Assembly: GCF_004363075.1 (NCBI RefSeq)
Contig: NZ_SNYN01000004.1
Location: 243,223 to 307,222 of the forward strand
Length of the DNA stretch: 64,000 nt
Source of the DNA: Actinorugispora endophytica
GTDB taxonomy: Bacteria > Actinomycetota > Actinomycetes > Streptosporangiales > Streptosporangiaceae
Direction: 5' to 3'
Part shown: positions 35,560-46,743 of the stretch, piece after piece
Position numbering within the stretch: position 1 is the first letter of the stretch
Layout of the letters: each line of letters starts with the position of its first letter
Notes under the pieces: model-generated
The model's database searches: none
What the model saw: only the letters and a program-made list of their open reading frames with translations
Told to the model about the DNA's origin: nothing
Translations under genes and position numbers: made by a program

Positions 35560-37698
35560 GTGACCCGTTTGCCGACGACCGCGGAGACCTGGCGGGTCCG
35601 CGTGCTCAACAGGGTCGGCGAGGCCGTCGGAGCAGGGGTTCTGATCGACGAGAACCGCGTCCTGACCTGCGCGCACGTCGTGGCCGACGCGTTGGGCGCG
35701 CCCTCGGACGGCCCGCGTCCGCACGACGTGCTGCGCGTGGACTTCCTCGGCCGGGACCCCGTCCGGGTCGAGTGCCGGGTGCACGAGGACGGGTGGTACC
35801 CCATCCTGGACCTGCGAGGCGACCTCGCGGTCCTCGAACTCCTCGCCGAACCGCCCTACGGCGCCGGCCCGGCGGCGCTGCGGAGGTGGGACGGCGCGGC
35901 GCCCACCCGGGTCCGGGCGTTCGGCCACCCCGCGCGCGAACCCGACGGCCGCTGGGCCCACGCGCGGACGGTCGCCAGCGCGGGACCGGGCGCGGAGTGG
36001 GTCCAGCTCGACGGGGACGGCCGCAACTACCAGATCGACCACGGGTACAGCGGCGCGGGCGTCGTCGACGAGCGGACCGGCGAGGTGATCGGGGTCGTGG
36101 TCGGGCGCGACCTCGACCCCGACCGCCAGGTGGCGTGGATGATCCCCCTGGAGACGGTGCAGCTGTACTGGCCCCGGCTTCGGCTGGGCCCGGCCGCGCC
36201 CGGCCCGGACCGGTTCCCGGGGTCCCGCTCCCAGGTCGTGCCGCACCACGGGCTGTCCGAACCGGCCGAGCGCCTGTTCGTCCGGGAGCTGTTCGGACTC
36301 GACGGCGTACGCGACCGCGGCAGCCGCGACCTCTACGTCTCGCTCTTCGAGCAGCGCTACCCGCGACGGCCCGCCGTGCCCCGGCACGAGGAGGACCACG
36401 TGGACGTGCGCAACCTGCTGCGCGTCTGCCAGAGCCGGCCGGGCGGACTGCACGAGCTCCGCGCGATCCTCGGGACCAGGCACAGCAAGGCCGACCTCCG
36501 GGCGCTGGACCGGCTGATCGGGGACTTCTTCCCCGACCCCCTGCTGCGCAGCGAGGAGCGGAACAACCTGTACGAGCTGTTGAGCAGGGTGGATCCCGAC
36601 ATCCTGCCCCGGGGCCTGGCGGACGAGGCGTCGGGGCTGCTCGGCCCGTTCCTGCGCGCCGACCCCGGCGACCTCATCGCGGTGGCCGAGGAGCTGGAGG
36701 AGGTCACCGCCGCCCGCTACGACGGCATCCCCCCGCTGCTCTTCCTCACCGCCCGGATCGGCCGGATCCTGGTCGACCCCCCGGGGCCGCGGATCCGGGC
36801 CTGGACCGAGCACACGGCCGAGCGCCTGGGGGTCTCCCGCGGCAGCCTCCTGAACGCCGTCGCGGAGGCCGACCGGGGGGACGCCCGCCCGTCGACCCGG
36901 CCGTGGTACTACGTGACCGAGCTGGACGAGGACGGCGCGGCCCCCGACCACTACCTGCTGACGATCACCCTCCAGCACGACACGGGGCAGAGCCGGGTGG
37001 TCGAGGCCGACGACGTCCCGCACCCGCTGACCGAGATCCCCCGCCGGCTGGAGGCCAGGCTGGAGGAGGCGCCCGCCGACGTCGTGCGCCTGGGCCGCCC
37101 CGTCATCGAGTTCGTGCTGCCGAGGAAGCTGCTGAACCACCCGGTCGACGAGTGGACGATCGGCTCCAGCAACGTGGAGCACCGCATCTGCATCGCCTAC
37201 CCGGTGGTCGTGCGCAGCCAGGAGCGCCTGCGCGACCCCGCGCTGCGCAACGCCTGGCTGCGCAAGTGGGAGTGGGTCGGCCGGTACGGCCGCATCCGCG
37301 ACGAGCGCAGCACGCACTGGGTCGCCGGCCCCGGCCAGGAGGCCCCCGAGGCGCTGCTCACCCGGCTGTTCAACGACGAGCGCAGGGTCTGCCTGGTCGT
37401 GGGGCACGCGCCCGTGGTGCACGCCGACCCCGCGCGCGACCTCGTGCGCGTCGGCTGGCAGAGCGGGGTGCCGATCATGCTGTGGTGCCGGGACGTCCGC
37501 GACTTCGCGGACTTCCGCGGCCAGGTCCAGCGGCTGCTGCGGGCCGGAGGGCTGCTCGACCTCCCCGAGCAGGTCCACCGGCTGCGCAACGAGGCCGAAC
37601 TGGCGGGGGACCCCGACCACCTGGGCCGCCACCTGACCCTGCTGTGGGACGACGCCGACCGCGTGGAGGGCCCCGGCCCGCTGCGAGCCCCCGCCTGA
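35560..37698 (+). CDS. Trypsin-like protease fused to VMAP-like region (vWA-MoxR associated protein)
   Basis: 712 residues from GTG. The N-terminal 190 residues form a trypsin-like domain with catalytic His 39 (TCAHVVAD), Asp 88 ([10 protein letters not shown]) and Ser 164 ([10 protein letters not shown]). Next come helical middle modules resembling effector-associated domains (about 210-380: [40 protein letters not shown]), and the C-terminal half resembles VMAP C-terminal regions ([40 protein letters not shown]). In known ternary systems a VMAP links MoxR and vWA proteins and triggers the effector. Here the protease is the probable effector. No signal peptide, so cytosolic. Confidence 0.85.
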   Translation: MTRLPTTAETWRVRVLNRVGEAVGAGVLIDENRVLTCAHVVADALGAPSDGPRPHDVLRVDFLGRDPVRVECRVHEDGWYPILDLRGDLAVLELLAEPPYGAGPAALRRWDGAAPTRVRAFGHPAREPDGRWAHARTVASAGPGAEWVQLDGDGRNYQIDHGYSGAGVVDERTGEVIGVVVGRDLDPDRQVAWMIPLETVQLYWPRLRLGPAAPGPDRFPGSRSQVVPHHGLSEPAERLFVRELFGLDGVRDRGSRDLYVSLFEQRYPRRPAVPRHEEDHVDVRNLLRVCQSRPGGLHELRAILGTRHSKADLRALDRLIGDFFPDPLLRSEERNNLYELLSRVDPDILPRGLADEASGLLGPFLRADPGDLIAVAEELEEVTAARYDGIPPLLFLTARIGRILVDPPGPRIRAWTEHTAERLGVSRGSLLNAVAEADRGDARPSTRPWYYVTELDEDGAAPDHYLLTITLQHDTGQSRVVEADDVPHPLTEIPRRLEARLEEAPADVVRLGRPVIEFVLPRKLLNHPVDEWTIGSSNVEHRICIAYPVVVRSQERLRDPALRNAWLRKWEWVGRYGRIRDERSTHWVAGPGQEAPEALLTRLFNDERRVCLVVGHAPVVHADPARDLVRVGWQSGVPIMLWCRDVRDFADFRGQVQRLLRAGGLLDLPEQVHRLRNEAELAGDPDHLGRHLTLLWDDADRVEGPGPLRAPA

Positions 37699-37725
37699 CC
37701 CCCGTACTCACGAAGGAGAACACCC

Positions 37726-38784
37726 GTGGACGAGGCCCCTCGCGACGCGAGCGCCCCCTCCCCGTCGGACGACCGGGAGTGGCTCATCTACCGGGGCAGG
37801 GGGGAGCCGCACGACGACATCGACGAGCGCCTTCCGCCCCCGCCGCCGTGGCGGGCCTTCCCGGGGGAGCCGATCAGCACCCCGCTCCCCGCCGACGACG
37901 CGCGCCGGTCGGACGAGCAGCGGCGGGCCCGCAACTACCGCGCCGACCCGCACGTCGTGGAGCTCGTCAACGCGGCCCTCTACCTGCGCCGGCCGCTCCT
38001 GGTCACCGGCAAGCCCGGGGTGGGCAAGTCGACTCTCGCCCACAGCATCGCCGACGAGCTGCGCCTGGGTCCGGTCCTGCACTGGCCGGTCAACAGCAGG
38101 AGCACGCTGCTGGACGGGCTCTACCGCTACGACGCCATCGGGCGCCTGCAGGAGGCCAACCTGGAGTCCTCCGGCCCGGCGGGCGGCCCCCCGGCGGCCC
38201 CCGACATCGGCCGCTACATCCGGCTGGGCCCTCTGGGCACCGCGCTGCTGCCGCGCGCCCGGCCCCGGGTGCTGCTCGTCGACGAGCTCGACAAGGGCGA
38301 CATCGACCTGCCCAACGACCTGCTCAACGTCTTCGAGGAGGGGCAGTTCACCGTGGCCGAGCTGGCCCGGCTCCCCGACGGGCAGGACGAGGTCGCCGTG
38401 ATGACCGCCGACCACGCGGACCGGGTCCCGGTCCGACACGGCCGGGTGCTGTGCAGCGCCTTCCCGGTCGTGGTGGTCACCAGCAACGGGGAGCGCGAGT
38501 TCCCGCCCGCCTTCCTGCGCCGGTGCATCCGACTGGACATCCAGCCGCACGACCACGCCGCGCTGGCCGAGATCGTCGCGGCCCACCTCGGCGAGAACGC
38601 CCTGGAGCGGGCGCGCCCCGTCATCCGGCGCTTCCTGGAACGGCGCGAGCACGCGGACATCGCCACCGACCAGCTGCTGAACGCGATCCACTTCGCCATG
38701 TCCGGCGCCCGGATGCCCGACGACGCCCGGCAGAGGCTGCAGGAAGAGCTGCTGCGCCCCATCAGCTCGGCGGACCCGGCATGA
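37726..38784 (+). CDS. MoxR-family AAA+ ATPase
   Basis: 352 residues from GTG with AAGGAG upstream. Walker [17 protein letters not shown] lies near residue 90, Walker [21 protein letters not shown] near 185, and [19 protein letters not shown] holds the sensor/arginine-finger region. MoxR ATPases remodel or load partner proteins together with vWA-domain proteins. The gene overlaps FxsT by ATGA, and FxsT carries a vWA-like domain, so the MoxR-vWA pair is complete. The first 70 residues are Pro/Asp-rich and poorly conserved in look. Confidence 0.93.
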   Translation: MDEAPRDASAPSPSDDREWLIYRGRGEPHDDIDERLPPPPPWRAFPGEPISTPLPADDARRSDEQRRARNYRADPHVVELVNAALYLRRPLLVTGKPGVGKSTLAHSIADELRLGPVLHWPVNSRSTLLDGLYRYDAIGRLQEANLESSGPAGGPPAAPDIGRYIRLGPLGTALLPRARPRVLLVDELDKGDIDLPNDLLNVFEEGQFTVAELARLPDGQDEVAVMTADHADRVPVRHGRVLCSAFPVVVVTSNGEREFPPAFLRRCIRLDIQPHDHAALAEIVAAHLGENALERARPVIRRFLERREHADIATDQLLNAIHFAMSGARMPDDARQRLQEELLRPISSADPA

Positions 38785-41700
38785 TCGAGCGGCTCATCCC
38801 CGTCCTGGAGGGAATGACGGTCCCGCCCACCGGCGAGGAGATCGCCGACGCGCTGTGGCTGGCCGCCTACCTGCCCCGGACCAGGACGGGGGCGAGGAGT
38901 ACGCGGTCCGCGCCGGACGGGAGGGACCGGCCGGCGCCGTCCGCACCCCCTCCGCCCGACGCCGTCCGCCCCCGGACCGGGCAGGGCCCGTCGGCCGCGC
39001 CCGACCCCCTCGCGGAGGCGCGGCTGCCCGCGCCCGACAGCGGGGGCGGCGGGGGCGGGCCGCACCGGGTCCGGACCCGGTTGCCCGCGGTCCCGGCGCT
39101 GCCCTCGGCGCCGCGCATGGCGCGGGCGCTGCGTCCCCTGCGCCGGCCGGTCCCCTCCCGGCACCGCAGGGAACTCGACGAGGTCGCGACGGCCGTCGCG
39201 CGGGCCGAGCAGGGGATGTGGCTGCCGCGGCTGCGCGCGGTCCCCGACCGTGTGCTCGAACTCGCCGTCGTCTGGGACACCAGCCGCTCGATGGCCGTCT
39301 GGCGGCGCAACGTCGCCGAGTTCGCCGCGCTGCTCGAACGCCAGGGGGTCTTCCGCGACGTGCGCACCTGGCTGCTGGACACCGACGCCCCCGGGGACCG
39401 GCCGCTCTGGCTGGCCACCGTCGCGGGCCGGGACCGGCGCTCCCCCCGGGAGCTCGTCGACCCCGGAGGGCGGCGGCTGGTCCTGGTCGTCAGCGACTGC
39501 ATCGGGGACGCGTGGCGCGACGGGCGGGCGGAGCGGCTGCTGGAGACGTGGGGCCGGCATGGCGCGGTGGCCCTGGTGCAGCCGCTGCCGCAGCGGCTGT
39601 GGGCCCGCTGCGACCGGTCGTTCACCCCGGTGTGGTTCCGGGCGGGCGGCGCGGGGCCGGCGAACAGCGGGCTGACCGCGCGGCCGCGCGGCGACGGCGG
39701 GGCCGACCGCCCCCCGGGGCTCGCCGTCCCGGTGCTGGAGATGGAACCGCGCTGGCTGGCCGGGTGGGCCCGGCTGCTGGGCGACCCCGCCCGCCCGGTC
39801 GTGGCGGGGACCGCGCTGTTCACCGGGCGCGCGTACGAGGCCCGCCCCGACGGCCCGGGGGAGCCCGCCACGGCCGGGGAGCGGGTGCGCCGGTTCCGCG
39901 CCGCCGCCTCGCCCACCGCGTTCCGGCTCGCCTGCTACCTGTCGGCCGCGCCGCTGAGCCTGCCGGTGATGCGGCTGGTGCAGAAGGCGATGCTGCCCCG
40001 CTCCCGGCCCGCCCACCTGGCCGAGGTGTTCCTCGGCGGGCTGCTCAGGCCCGCGCACCCGGAGTTCGCCGGGGCCGAGGAGGACCCCGACCCCACGGCC
40101 ACGGCGTACGAGTTCCACGACGGCGTGGCCGAACTGCTGCTCACCGCGCTGCGGCGGGCCGAGGCGTACCAGGTGCTCCACCAGGTGTCGGAGGTCTTCG
40201 CCGAGCGGCTCGGCACCCCGGTGGACTTCCGCGGCCTGCTGTCGGGGGCGGCGGGGAGCGGGGGCTCGGACCTCAGCAGGCCGTTCGCGGTGGTGGCCCA
40301 CCGGGTTCTGCGCGCGCTCGGCGGCGAGTACGCCGCCGTCGCGCGCCGCCTGGGCGAGCCCTCCGGCGCGTCCGAGCCCGCGATGGCGCTGTCCCTCACC
40401 GGGGTCGCGGCGGGGGACCGGGGGAACCGGGGGAGGCGGACGCCGAGGGCCTCCCCGGGCCACCGAGCGACAGCCACGGCGGTCCCCGGCGAAACGGCCG
40501 GCGCCGCGTCCCGTCCCGTCCGCACCGACCCAGGAGCCCTGGTGAACGCCGAACCAACTGGAAGCCAGCACGCCGACCGCGAGGCGCCCGCCGCGGCGCC
40601 GTCGCCGCAGGGACCCGCCGTCTGGGGCAGGATCCCCCTGCGCAACCCCAACTTCACCGGCCGCGAGGAACTCCTGCTCGACCTGCGCAGAGGACTCGAC
40701 CGCCAGGTCACGGCCGTGGTCCCGCGCACCCTGCAGGGGATGGGCGGCGTCGGCAAGACCCAGCTCGCGGTCGAGTACGCGCACCGGTTCCGGGCGGACT
40801 ACGACCTCGTCTGGTGGATCTCGGCCGAGCAGCCCGAGCTGATCCGCGCGTCACTGGTGGAACTGGCGGGCCGCCTCCGGCTGAACACCGAAGGGGACGC
40901 CGGCGAGGTCATCGCGCGGGTGCAGGAACGGCTGCGCAGGGGGGACCCGCACCCGCGGTGGCTGCTCGTCTTCGACAACGCCGGCGCGCCCTCCGAGATC
41001 CAGGAGTACCTGCCCTACCCCACCGGCCACATCCTGATCACCTCGCGCAACCGGGGATGGCGCGAGGTCGCCGAGATGATGGCGGTCGACGTCTTCCAGC
41101 GGCAGGAGAGCGTCCGGCTGCTGCGCACCCGCGCGCCGCACCTGACGATCGAGGACGCCGACCGGCTCGCCGAGTGGCTCGGGGACCTGCCGCTGGCGCT
41201 GGAGCAGGCCGGGGCCTGGCAGGCCGAGACCGGGATGTCGGTCGACGAGCACCTGGAGCTGCTGGAGGAGCGCAGCGGCGAACTCCTGGGCCAGAACGTG
41301 CCGATCGGCTACCCGGCCTCGGTGGTGGCCACCTGGAAGGTCGCCTTCGACAAGCTCGTCGACCTCAACCCGGCGGCCGCGCAGCTCCTTCAGCTGTGCG
41401 CGTTCTTCAGCGCCGAGCCGATCACCTACCGGCTGCTGCAGCGGGGCGGGCGCGACATCACCGAGCCGCTCCAGCTGCGCGAGACCCTGGGCGACCCGCT
41501 GCGCTTCCACCGGGCGGTCCGCGACATCCGCACCTACGCCATGGCCAGCCTCGACTACGGCGAGAACAGCCTGCGCATCCACCGCCTGGTGCAGACCATC
41601 CTGAGGGACTGGCTCGACAGCGACGAGCGGTCGGCCTACCGGAGGCTGGCCCAGGTCATCATGGCCGGGGCCAACCCGGGGGACCCCGACAACGTGGCCA

Positions 41701-43091
41701 ACTGGGAGGCGCTGTCCGAGATCGACCGCCACGTCCGCGGCACCGATCTGGTCCTCAACGACGACGGCGAGATCCGCGACACGGTCCTGGACCTGATCCG
41801 CTACCGGTACATGAGGGCCGACTACGAGGGCAGCCGGAGCCTCGGCGAGCTGACGGTCGACACCTGGCGCGAACGCCACGGCTGGGACGACGAGCAGACC
41901 CTGGTCGCCTGCCGGATGCTGGCCACCGCCCTGCGCGTGCTCACCGAGACCGACCGGTGCCGCGAGCTGAACGAGGACACGCTGGAGCGGATGCGCCGGG
42001 TCCTGGGCGAGGACCACGAGCACACGCTGGTGCTGAGCAACAGCTACGGGGCCGACCTGCGGCTCCTGGGCAGGTTCGACGAGGCGCTGCGGCTGGACCA
42101 GGAGAACCTGGAGAAGCACGAGCGCAGGTTCGGCCGGGACCACCCGGCCACGCTCCGGGTCGCCAACAACCTCGGGGTCGACTACCGGCTCCAGGGGGAG
42201 TTCGCGCGCGCCCGCGACCTGGACCGCCGGACGCTGCGCATGCGCCAGCACATCTTCGGCCCCGACCACGAGCGCACCCTCGCCTCGACCAACCAGCTCG
42301 CCCGGGACCTGCGCGGCACCGGCGAGTACCACGAGGCGCTCGAACTGATGGAGGGCATCCTCCACAAGTACGAGGAGCAGCTCGGCCCCGACCACACCGA
42401 CGTCACCGACGCCAGGCTGGGGTACGCGCGCACGCTGCGCTGGGTCGGGCGGCTCGTCGAGGCGCGCGAGCACGCCGAGGCGTGCCTGCGGTCCTTCACC
42501 CGCCACTTCGGCCCCGACCACGGCGACACGATCGCCGCCACCTGGGTCCTGGCCGACGTGCTGCGGCTGATGGGCGACACGGACACCGCCTTCCGGCTGA
42601 GCGGGACGGCGGCCGACACCTCGCTGCGGAGGTTCGGCGCGGACAACATCCTCACCGTGGTCTACCAGAACAACCACTCGATCCTGGTCACCGCGCGGGG
42701 CCACCACGAGGAGTCGCTGGAGCTCAACACCTCGATCGCGGAGCGGCTGGCGGTGCTGCGGGGCAGGGAGCACCCCTACTACCTGTGCATCGCCGCGAAC
42801 CTGGCCAGCGACCACTTCCACCTCGGCGACGACCTGACCGCGCTGCGGCTGTCGGAGGAGAACCTGCGCAGCTCCATCGAGGTCCGCGGCGAGGAGCACC
42901 CGCTGACCCGGCTCTGCCGCCACAACCACTCGCTGGACCTGCGCCGCGCGGGGGAGACCGAACGGGCCGAGGAGATGGACCGGCAGGCGATCTCCGGGTT
43001 CGGACGCCTGCTCGGGGCCAACCACCCCGAGACCCTCCTGGCGATGGCGGGCGAGCGGATCCAGTTCGACATCGAACCCCCCGTCGTGTGA
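38781..43091 (+). CDS. fxsT: FxsT: SAV_2336-type vWA-like, NB-ARC and tetratricopeptide protein of the FxSxx system
   Basis: 1436 residues. The N-terminal SAV_2336-like region starts [11 protein letters not shown], has a disordered Pro-rich insert, and carries a MIDAS-like [12 protein letters not shown] near residue 160, marking a vWA fold. A linker leads to the segment [15 protein letters not shown] and the NB-ARC P-loop GMGGVGKTQ at about 653-661, with WLLVFDNAG (Walker B-like) and [11 protein letters not shown]. From about 1010 to the end come some ten TPR units of the Kinesin-light-chain type (e.g. [20 protein letters not shown]). It is a large signal-activated STAND protein. The fusion of vWA and STAND in one chain is notable. 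It ends the operon. Confidence 0.9.
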   Translation: MIERLIPVLEGMTVPPTGEEIADALWLAAYLPRTRTGARSTRSAPDGRDRPAPSAPPPPDAVRPRTGQGPSAAPDPLAEARLPAPDSGGGGGGPHRVRTRLPAVPALPSAPRMARALRPLRRPVPSRHRRELDEVATAVARAEQGMWLPRLRAVPDRVLELAVVWDTSRSMAVWRRNVAEFAALLERQGVFRDVRTWLLDTDAPGDRPLWLATVAGRDRRSPRELVDPGGRRLVLVVSDCIGDAWRDGRAERLLETWGRHGAVALVQPLPQRLWARCDRSFTPVWFRAGGAGPANSGLTARPRGDGGADRPPGLAVPVLEMEPRWLAGWARLLGDPARPVVAGTALFTGRAYEARPDGPGEPATAGERVRRFRAAASPTAFRLACYLSAAPLSLPVMRLVQKAMLPRSRPAHLAEVFLGGLLRPAHPEFAGAEEDPDPTATAYEFHDGVAELLLTALRRAEAYQVLHQVSEVFAERLGTPVDFRGLLSGAAGSGGSDLSRPFAVVAHRVLRALGGEYAAVARRLGEPSGASEPAMALSLTGVAAGDRGNRGRRTPRASPGHRATATAVPGETAGAASRPVRTDPGALVNAEPTGSQHADREAPAAAPSPQGPAVWGRIPLRNPNFTGREELLLDLRRGLDRQVTAVVPRTLQGMGGVGKTQLAVEYAHRFRADYDLVWWISAEQPELIRASLVELAGRLRLNTEGDAGEVIARVQERLRRGDPHPRWLLVFDNAGAPSEIQEYLPYPTGHILITSRNRGWREVAEMMAVDVFQRQESVRLLRTRAPHLTIEDADRLAEWLGDLPLALEQAGAWQAETGMSVDEHLELLEERSGELLGQNVPIGYPASVVATWKVAFDKLVDLNPAAAQLLQLCAFFSAEPITYRLLQRGGRDITEPLQLRETLGDPLRFHRAVRDIRTYAMASLDYGENSLRIHRLVQTILRDWLDSDERSAYRRLAQVIMAGANPGDPDNVANWEALSEIDRHVRGTDLVLNDDGEIRDTVLDLIRYRYMRADYEGSRSLGELTVDTWRERHGWDDEQTLVACRMLATALRVLTETDRCRELNEDTLERMRRVLGEDHEHTLVLSNSYGADLRLLGRFDEALRLDQENLEKHERRFGRDHPATLRVANNLGVDYRLQGEFARARDLDRRTLRMRQHIFGPDHERTLASTNQLARDLRGTGEYHEALELMEGILHKYEEQLGPDHTDVTDARLGYARTLRWVGRLVEAREHAEACLRSFTRHFGPDHGDTIAATWVLADVLRLMGDTDTAFRLSGTAADTSLRRFGADNILTVVYQNNHSILVTARGHHEESLELNTSIAERLAVLRGREHPYYLCIAANLASDHFHLGDDLTALRLSEENLRSSIEVRGEEHPLTRLCRHNHSLDLRRAGETERAEEMDRQAISGFGRLLGANHPETLLAMAGERIQFDIEPPVV

Positions 43092-43568
43092 GGGGAGGCA
43101 GGGGGCCTCGAACCCGGGGCGCCGTGGAGTTTCCGGCGCGGGGGTGGTCCGGGCTCTGTCGGGTCGGGGTTCGCTCGGGGCCTGGTGACAGCGGGCGGCG
43201 ACGGCGGGCGCCGGTCGGGGCCGCGTGGAGGGACCGGTTCGCGGTCCCCCAGGCGCCCTGCCCGACGATCTTGCTGTTTTCCCCCTGAAACCAAGGATTC
43301 CGTGGGGAAAACAGCAAGATCACCGGACATTCGAGGGCCGGTTCCGCTCTGCCCCGGAATGATCTTGGGATTTCCGCCCTTCCGGCCCCCGAAACGGGCA
43401 GAAAGCCCACGACCGTCAACGGAACCCTCACGCGACGGATATCACGGGCGCGGCCCCGACCCGCATCCGCCGTCGCCGCCCGCCGTGACCCCGCGATCCG
43501 CACGGCATGAGGCCGAACGACCCACCCGAAGCACCGGCACGCCGAATCACCCCCGCGCCGGAGCTTCC
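43092..43568. other. Convergent intergenic region filled with dispersed repeats
   Basis: The 477-bp gap between the convergent fxsT and HEXXH genes has no gene. It contains the GGCGGGCGGCGACGGCGGG blocks at 43128-43230, a GATCTTG hairpin at 43267-43321, the GGGCAGAAAGCCC half of a second hairpin near 43397, and an inverted repeat copy to 43571. Confidence 0.75.
43267..43321. terminator. GATCTTG-family hairpin (18-bp perfect stem)
   Basis: GATCTTGCTGTTTTCCCC (43267-43284) pairs perfectly with 43304-43321. Nearly the same hairpin as at 9581-9635, but the surrounding block is inverted. It likely terminates fxsT and the convergent HEXXH gene. Confidence 0.8.
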
Positions 43569-43571
43569 CTA
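43375..43571 (-). repeat. Dispersed composite repeat, inverted copy touching the HEXXH stop codon
   Basis: On the minus strand it starts TAGGGAAGCTCCGGCGCGGG, and the TAG is the stop codon of the HEXXH gene. The GTGCCGGTGCTTCGGGTGG and CGGCGGGCGGCGACGGCGG blocks follow in the same order as at 9094 and 63762. Confidence 0.75.
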
Positions 43572-45404
43572 GGCCCGCACCCCGTCGGGGGCGGGGTCGG
43601 GGCCCAGGTCCGGGAGCCAGGACGCCAGCGACTCGGGGTCGGCGTCGGCGCCGTGCCCGTGGAGGACGCGGTGCAGGCCGAGGACGACCTCGGGGCGCTC
43701 GCGCAGCGGGTCGCCCCGCCCGTTCCCGGCCGGGGGAGCGGAGAGGGAACGGGCCAGCGCCAGCCCGGCCCAGGCGTCGATCCGTTCGCGGTCCCGGCGG
43801 ATCAGCGCCCGGTACCCGGCCCGCGCGTCGTCGGCGCGCCCCTCCAGGAGGGCGACGTCGGCCTCCGAGGCGCCCGCCGTCCCGGCGCGCGGCGCCGCGC
43901 ACCGGTCGGGCGCGCGCAGCAGCAGCACCAGCAGGTCCAGGCGCCTGTTGGCGGCCGGGGCGCCGGAACCGGCGGTGACCTCCAGCGGCACCCGCAGGGG
44001 GCGGGGCCGCTCCCCGGCGGTCCAGGCCCGCGCCAGTTCGGCCAGGGCCGCGGGGTCGGGCCGCAGGTTGCGCAGCCGCCACAGCAGCGCGTGGTCGGCC
44101 GACGCGTCCAGCGCCGGACGGGGCGACGGCGGCTCCGCCGCGGCCTCCGGGGCGGTCTCGGCCAGACGGGCGCGCAGGCCGTCCAGGAAGCGCCGGCCGG
44201 CGGGGGTGAGCAGGCCGCTGCGGGCCACGGTGTCGGCCGCGCCGCGCGTCTGGGCGTGCCAGCGGGTGAACTCGAAGCGCGCGAACTCCGCGTCCGGGCC
44301 GTCGGCCGGGTCCCGGCGGGCCCGCCAGAAGTCGGCGACCCCCATGTGGGCGTACACCCCGTGCAGGAGGCCGGGCAGCGGGCGCGGGTCGTCGCGCCAC
44401 GGCGCGTAGAAGACCCGGTCCCCGCAGGCGCCGTGCAGGGGGATCAGGTCCATCAGCGCGCCGAGCTTGGCGTGCTGGAACTCGTGCAGCAGGCCCACCG
44501 CGAGGGAGACCTCGTCGGCCGGTTCGGAGACCGAGGCGGAGCCGAAGGAGTCGGCCGAGGTGGCGTTCCTGCCCTTCCCGCCGTCCCGGCCGCGCAGCGG
44601 GACGAGTTCGCCCAGCCCGGAGGCGACGCCGGCCGCGTACTCGGGGTGGTCGCGCACGAGCAGCCGCCACGCGCCGCCGACGACGCGCCGCCAGCGCGCC
44701 GCGTCGTCGGCCGACAGGCGGGGCGCGGCGCCGAGCCCGTGCGGGTCGCGGTACGGGTCCAGGTCCTCGAGGGCGACCGAGAGGCGCAGGCCGTCCTGCT
44801 CGACCGCCACGCGGCGCACCGGAAGCCAGTCGGGGGACTCCACCCCCGGCTCCTCCGGCAGCGGTACGCGGGCGCGGCCGTCGCCGTACACGGTGGCGCG
44901 CCCTCCCGAGCCCCGGACGAGGGCCGTCGCGGCGGTCCCGCCGATCCGGGCCAGCCCCAGCCCCGGGAGCGCGGCCGCGCCCTCCCGGACCGGGACCTCG
45001 ACCGAGAAGTCCACACCGGCGCGGACCGCGGCCGCGGCGGCCACCGCGCCGATGTGGGCCACGTCCGCCCACAGCGGCTCGTCGAGGCGGACGCTGCCGC
45101 GCAGCCGGCGCAGGGTGTGCGCCGCCCAGGCGCCCACCTGGGGCAGCGTCAGCACCTCGCGGACGGCGTCGGGAGCCGTCCGCTGCACCCGCGCCAGGAG
45201 GGCGTAACCGGGCAGGAACCACACGGCCAGCCCGGAGTCCCGCGCCGCGTCGTGGAGCGCGCGCAGGCGCACCAGGCGTTTGCTGAGCTGGGCGGCGCGC
45301 AGCAGCGCCACGGTGGACCCGTCGCCGAGCCCGCGGGCGAGGGCGGCGAACCGCGCGTCGGAGAGGGTGTGCGGGGCCAGCGCCACCGCCGCGCCGCGGC
45401 TCAC
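43569..45404 (-). CDS. HEXXH-motif protein of the FxSxx system
   Basis: 611 residues from a GTG that overlaps the radical SAM stop (GTGA). The metal-binding motif is HEFQH at residues 307-311 in GLLHEFQHAKLGALMDL. The rest is an alpha-rich scaffold with FWRARRDPADGPD after it and a helical C-terminus. Proteins with this motif are found beside FxsB radical SAM genes; a proteolytic or hydroxylase-like role on the peptide has been suggested but is not established. Coupled to FxsB upstream. The stop codon lies in a dispersed repeat, so the C-terminal end may be set by it. Confidence 0.88.
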   Translation of the reverse strand: MSRGAAVALAPHTLSDARFAALARGLGDGSTVALLRAAQLSKRLVRLRALHDAARDSGLAVWFLPGYALLARVQRTAPDAVREVLTLPQVGAWAAHTLRRLRGSVRLDEPLWADVAHIGAVAAAAAVRAGVDFSVEVPVREGAAALPGLGLARIGGTAATALVRGSGGRATVYGDGRARVPLPEEPGVESPDWLPVRRVAVEQDGLRLSVALEDLDPYRDPHGLGAAPRLSADDAARWRRVVGGAWRLLVRDHPEYAAGVASGLGELVPLRGRDGGKGRNATSADSFGSASVSEPADEVSLAVGLLHEFQHAKLGALMDLIPLHGACGDRVFYAPWRDDPRPLPGLLHGVYAHMGVADFWRARRDPADGPDAEFARFEFTRWHAQTRGAADTVARSGLLTPAGRRFLDGLRARLAETAPEAAAEPPSPRPALDASADHALLWRLRNLRPDPAALAELARAWTAGERPRPLRVPLEVTAGSGAPAANRRLDLLVLLLRAPDRCAAPRAGTAGASEADVALLEGRADDARAGYRALIRRDRERIDAWAGLALARSLSAPPAGNGRGDPLRERPEVVLGLHRVLHGHGADADPESLASWLPDLGPDPAPDGVRA

Positions 45405-46633
45405 CGGCCGCGCCCCTTCAGCAACTCCACGTCCGCGCGCACGCGGTCCCTGATGTGCCGGATCACCGCCATGAGGTCGGGGCAGTAGACGGAGGGGTTG
45501 GCGAACCCGGTGCCCGCGCGGTAGCGGTGCGGGTAGTAGCCGCCGCCGCAGACCGACCGGAGCGAGCAGGCCCGGCACTCGCCGCCCAGCGAGTCGAGGC
45601 CGAGCTGGCGGACCGCGACCGCGGGGTGCCGCAGCGCGGCGTCCAGGTCGCTGGTGTGCACGTTCAGGCCGGTGGCGGGGGCGCCCGGGTACGCGGACCT
45701 GAGCGTGTCCACCTGCTCCAGGGCGCCGTCGGTGTTGACGACCAGCAGCGCCACCGGGCTGACCCCCACGGTCTCGCTGCGGCTCGCGCCGCCCAGCAGC
45801 AGGTTCATGATCTCCTGGAAGAACCGGACCTCCGTCGCCCGCGGGGTCCTGCCGTACCAGCGGTCGAACACCGCCAGCAGCCAGTCGGCGTAGGGCGTGC
45901 GCGACGGGTCGGCGGTGCGCCGCGGAGGGCGGTCGGTCCAGTTGCCGTGCGGGAGGAGGAAGTCGACGCGCGGGGGGTCGAACTCCAGCAGGCCGTCGTA
46001 CACCTCCTCGGGGTCCGACTCCAGGTCGATCGTGCAGAGCAGGCCGCTGAACAGCCGCCGCGTCCGGGGCGCGCGAAGGCGGCGCAGCGCGTCGGCCACC
46101 AGGTCGTGGCTGCCGCGGCCGTCCGCGTGGACGCGGCGCCGGTCGTTGTCGGCACGGCCGCCGTCCAGGCTGACCCCGACGCGGATCCGGTGTCGGTCCA
46201 GCAGGTCGATCATGGCGTCGTCGAGGAGGACGCCGTTGGTCTGCATCCGCAGGTCCAGGCGGACCGGCCCCAGTTCGGCGCGCAGCCGGGCGGCGGTGTG
46301 GTCGATGAGGTCGGCCCCCGCCAGCAGGGGTTCGCCGCCGTGCAGCACCACCCGGACCCCGTCGAGGCCGTGCCACCGCGCGTGGTCGGCGATCCGCCGT
46401 GCCACCCGGTCCACCGTCGCGCGCTCGATCACCCGGGGCGCGGACCGCCAGCTCTGGTCGGCCATCCGGTACACGTAGCAGTACGAGCACGCGAGATTGC
46501 AGCGGCTGTGCAGCTTGAGCACGTACTCACGGAACGGCAGCGGTCTCCAGCCCGTTGACAGCAGGGCGTCGACGTCGACCGTGTCCGGCCATTCGGTCCT
46601 GTGCGGGTGGGGTGTCACAGCGGGTGCGTCCAT
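45401..46633 (-). CDS. fxsB: FxsB-type radical SAM/SPASM peptide cyclase
   Basis: 410 residues. The radical SAM cluster motif is CNLACSYC (C45, C49, C52). GGEPLLAG and VSLDGGRADND are the SAM-contacting strands, and the C-terminal SPASM region has GGECRACSLRSVCGGG and VYCPDL for auxiliary Fe-S clusters. FxsB enzymes form a carbon-carbon crosslink (three-residue cyclophane) from an aromatic ring in the precursor. I chose the ATG at 46633; a TTG at 46654 is also in frame and neither has a good ribosome site. The precursor gene is 110 bp upstream. Coupled to the HEXXH gene. Confidence 0.92.
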   Translation of the reverse strand: MDAPAVTPHPHRTEWPDTVDVDALLSTGWRPLPFREYVLKLHSRCNLACSYCYVYRMADQSWRSAPRVIERATVDRVARRIADHARWHGLDGVRVVLHGGEPLLAGADLIDHTAARLRAELGPVRLDLRMQTNGVLLDDAMIDLLDRHRIRVGVSLDGGRADNDRRRVHADGRGSHDLVADALRRLRAPRTRRLFSGLLCTIDLESDPEEVYDGLLEFDPPRVDFLLPHGNWTDRPPRRTADPSRTPYADWLLAVFDRWYGRTPRATEVRFFQEIMNLLLGGASRSETVGVSPVALLVVNTDGALEQVDTLRSAYPGAPATGLNVHTSDLDAALRHPAVAVRQLGLDSLGGECRACSLRSVCGGGYYPHRYRAGTGFANPSVYCPDLMAVIRHIRDRVRADVELLKGRGR

Positions 46634-46743
46634 GGATCGGGTCGCCGGCTCCAATCAGAGTCCGCCGGCCGAAGCGGACGGGGAAACGGATCGTGCCCGG
46701 AATGGGATTCTGTAGTCGGAAATTCCGGACGGCGGGTTCCCGG

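Noticed and set aside
43092..43568. Possible insertion sequence in the convergent gap
   Set aside because: Blocks recur elsewhere, but there is no transposase frame, no clear terminal inverted repeat pair and no target duplication; better described as a non-coding repeat.
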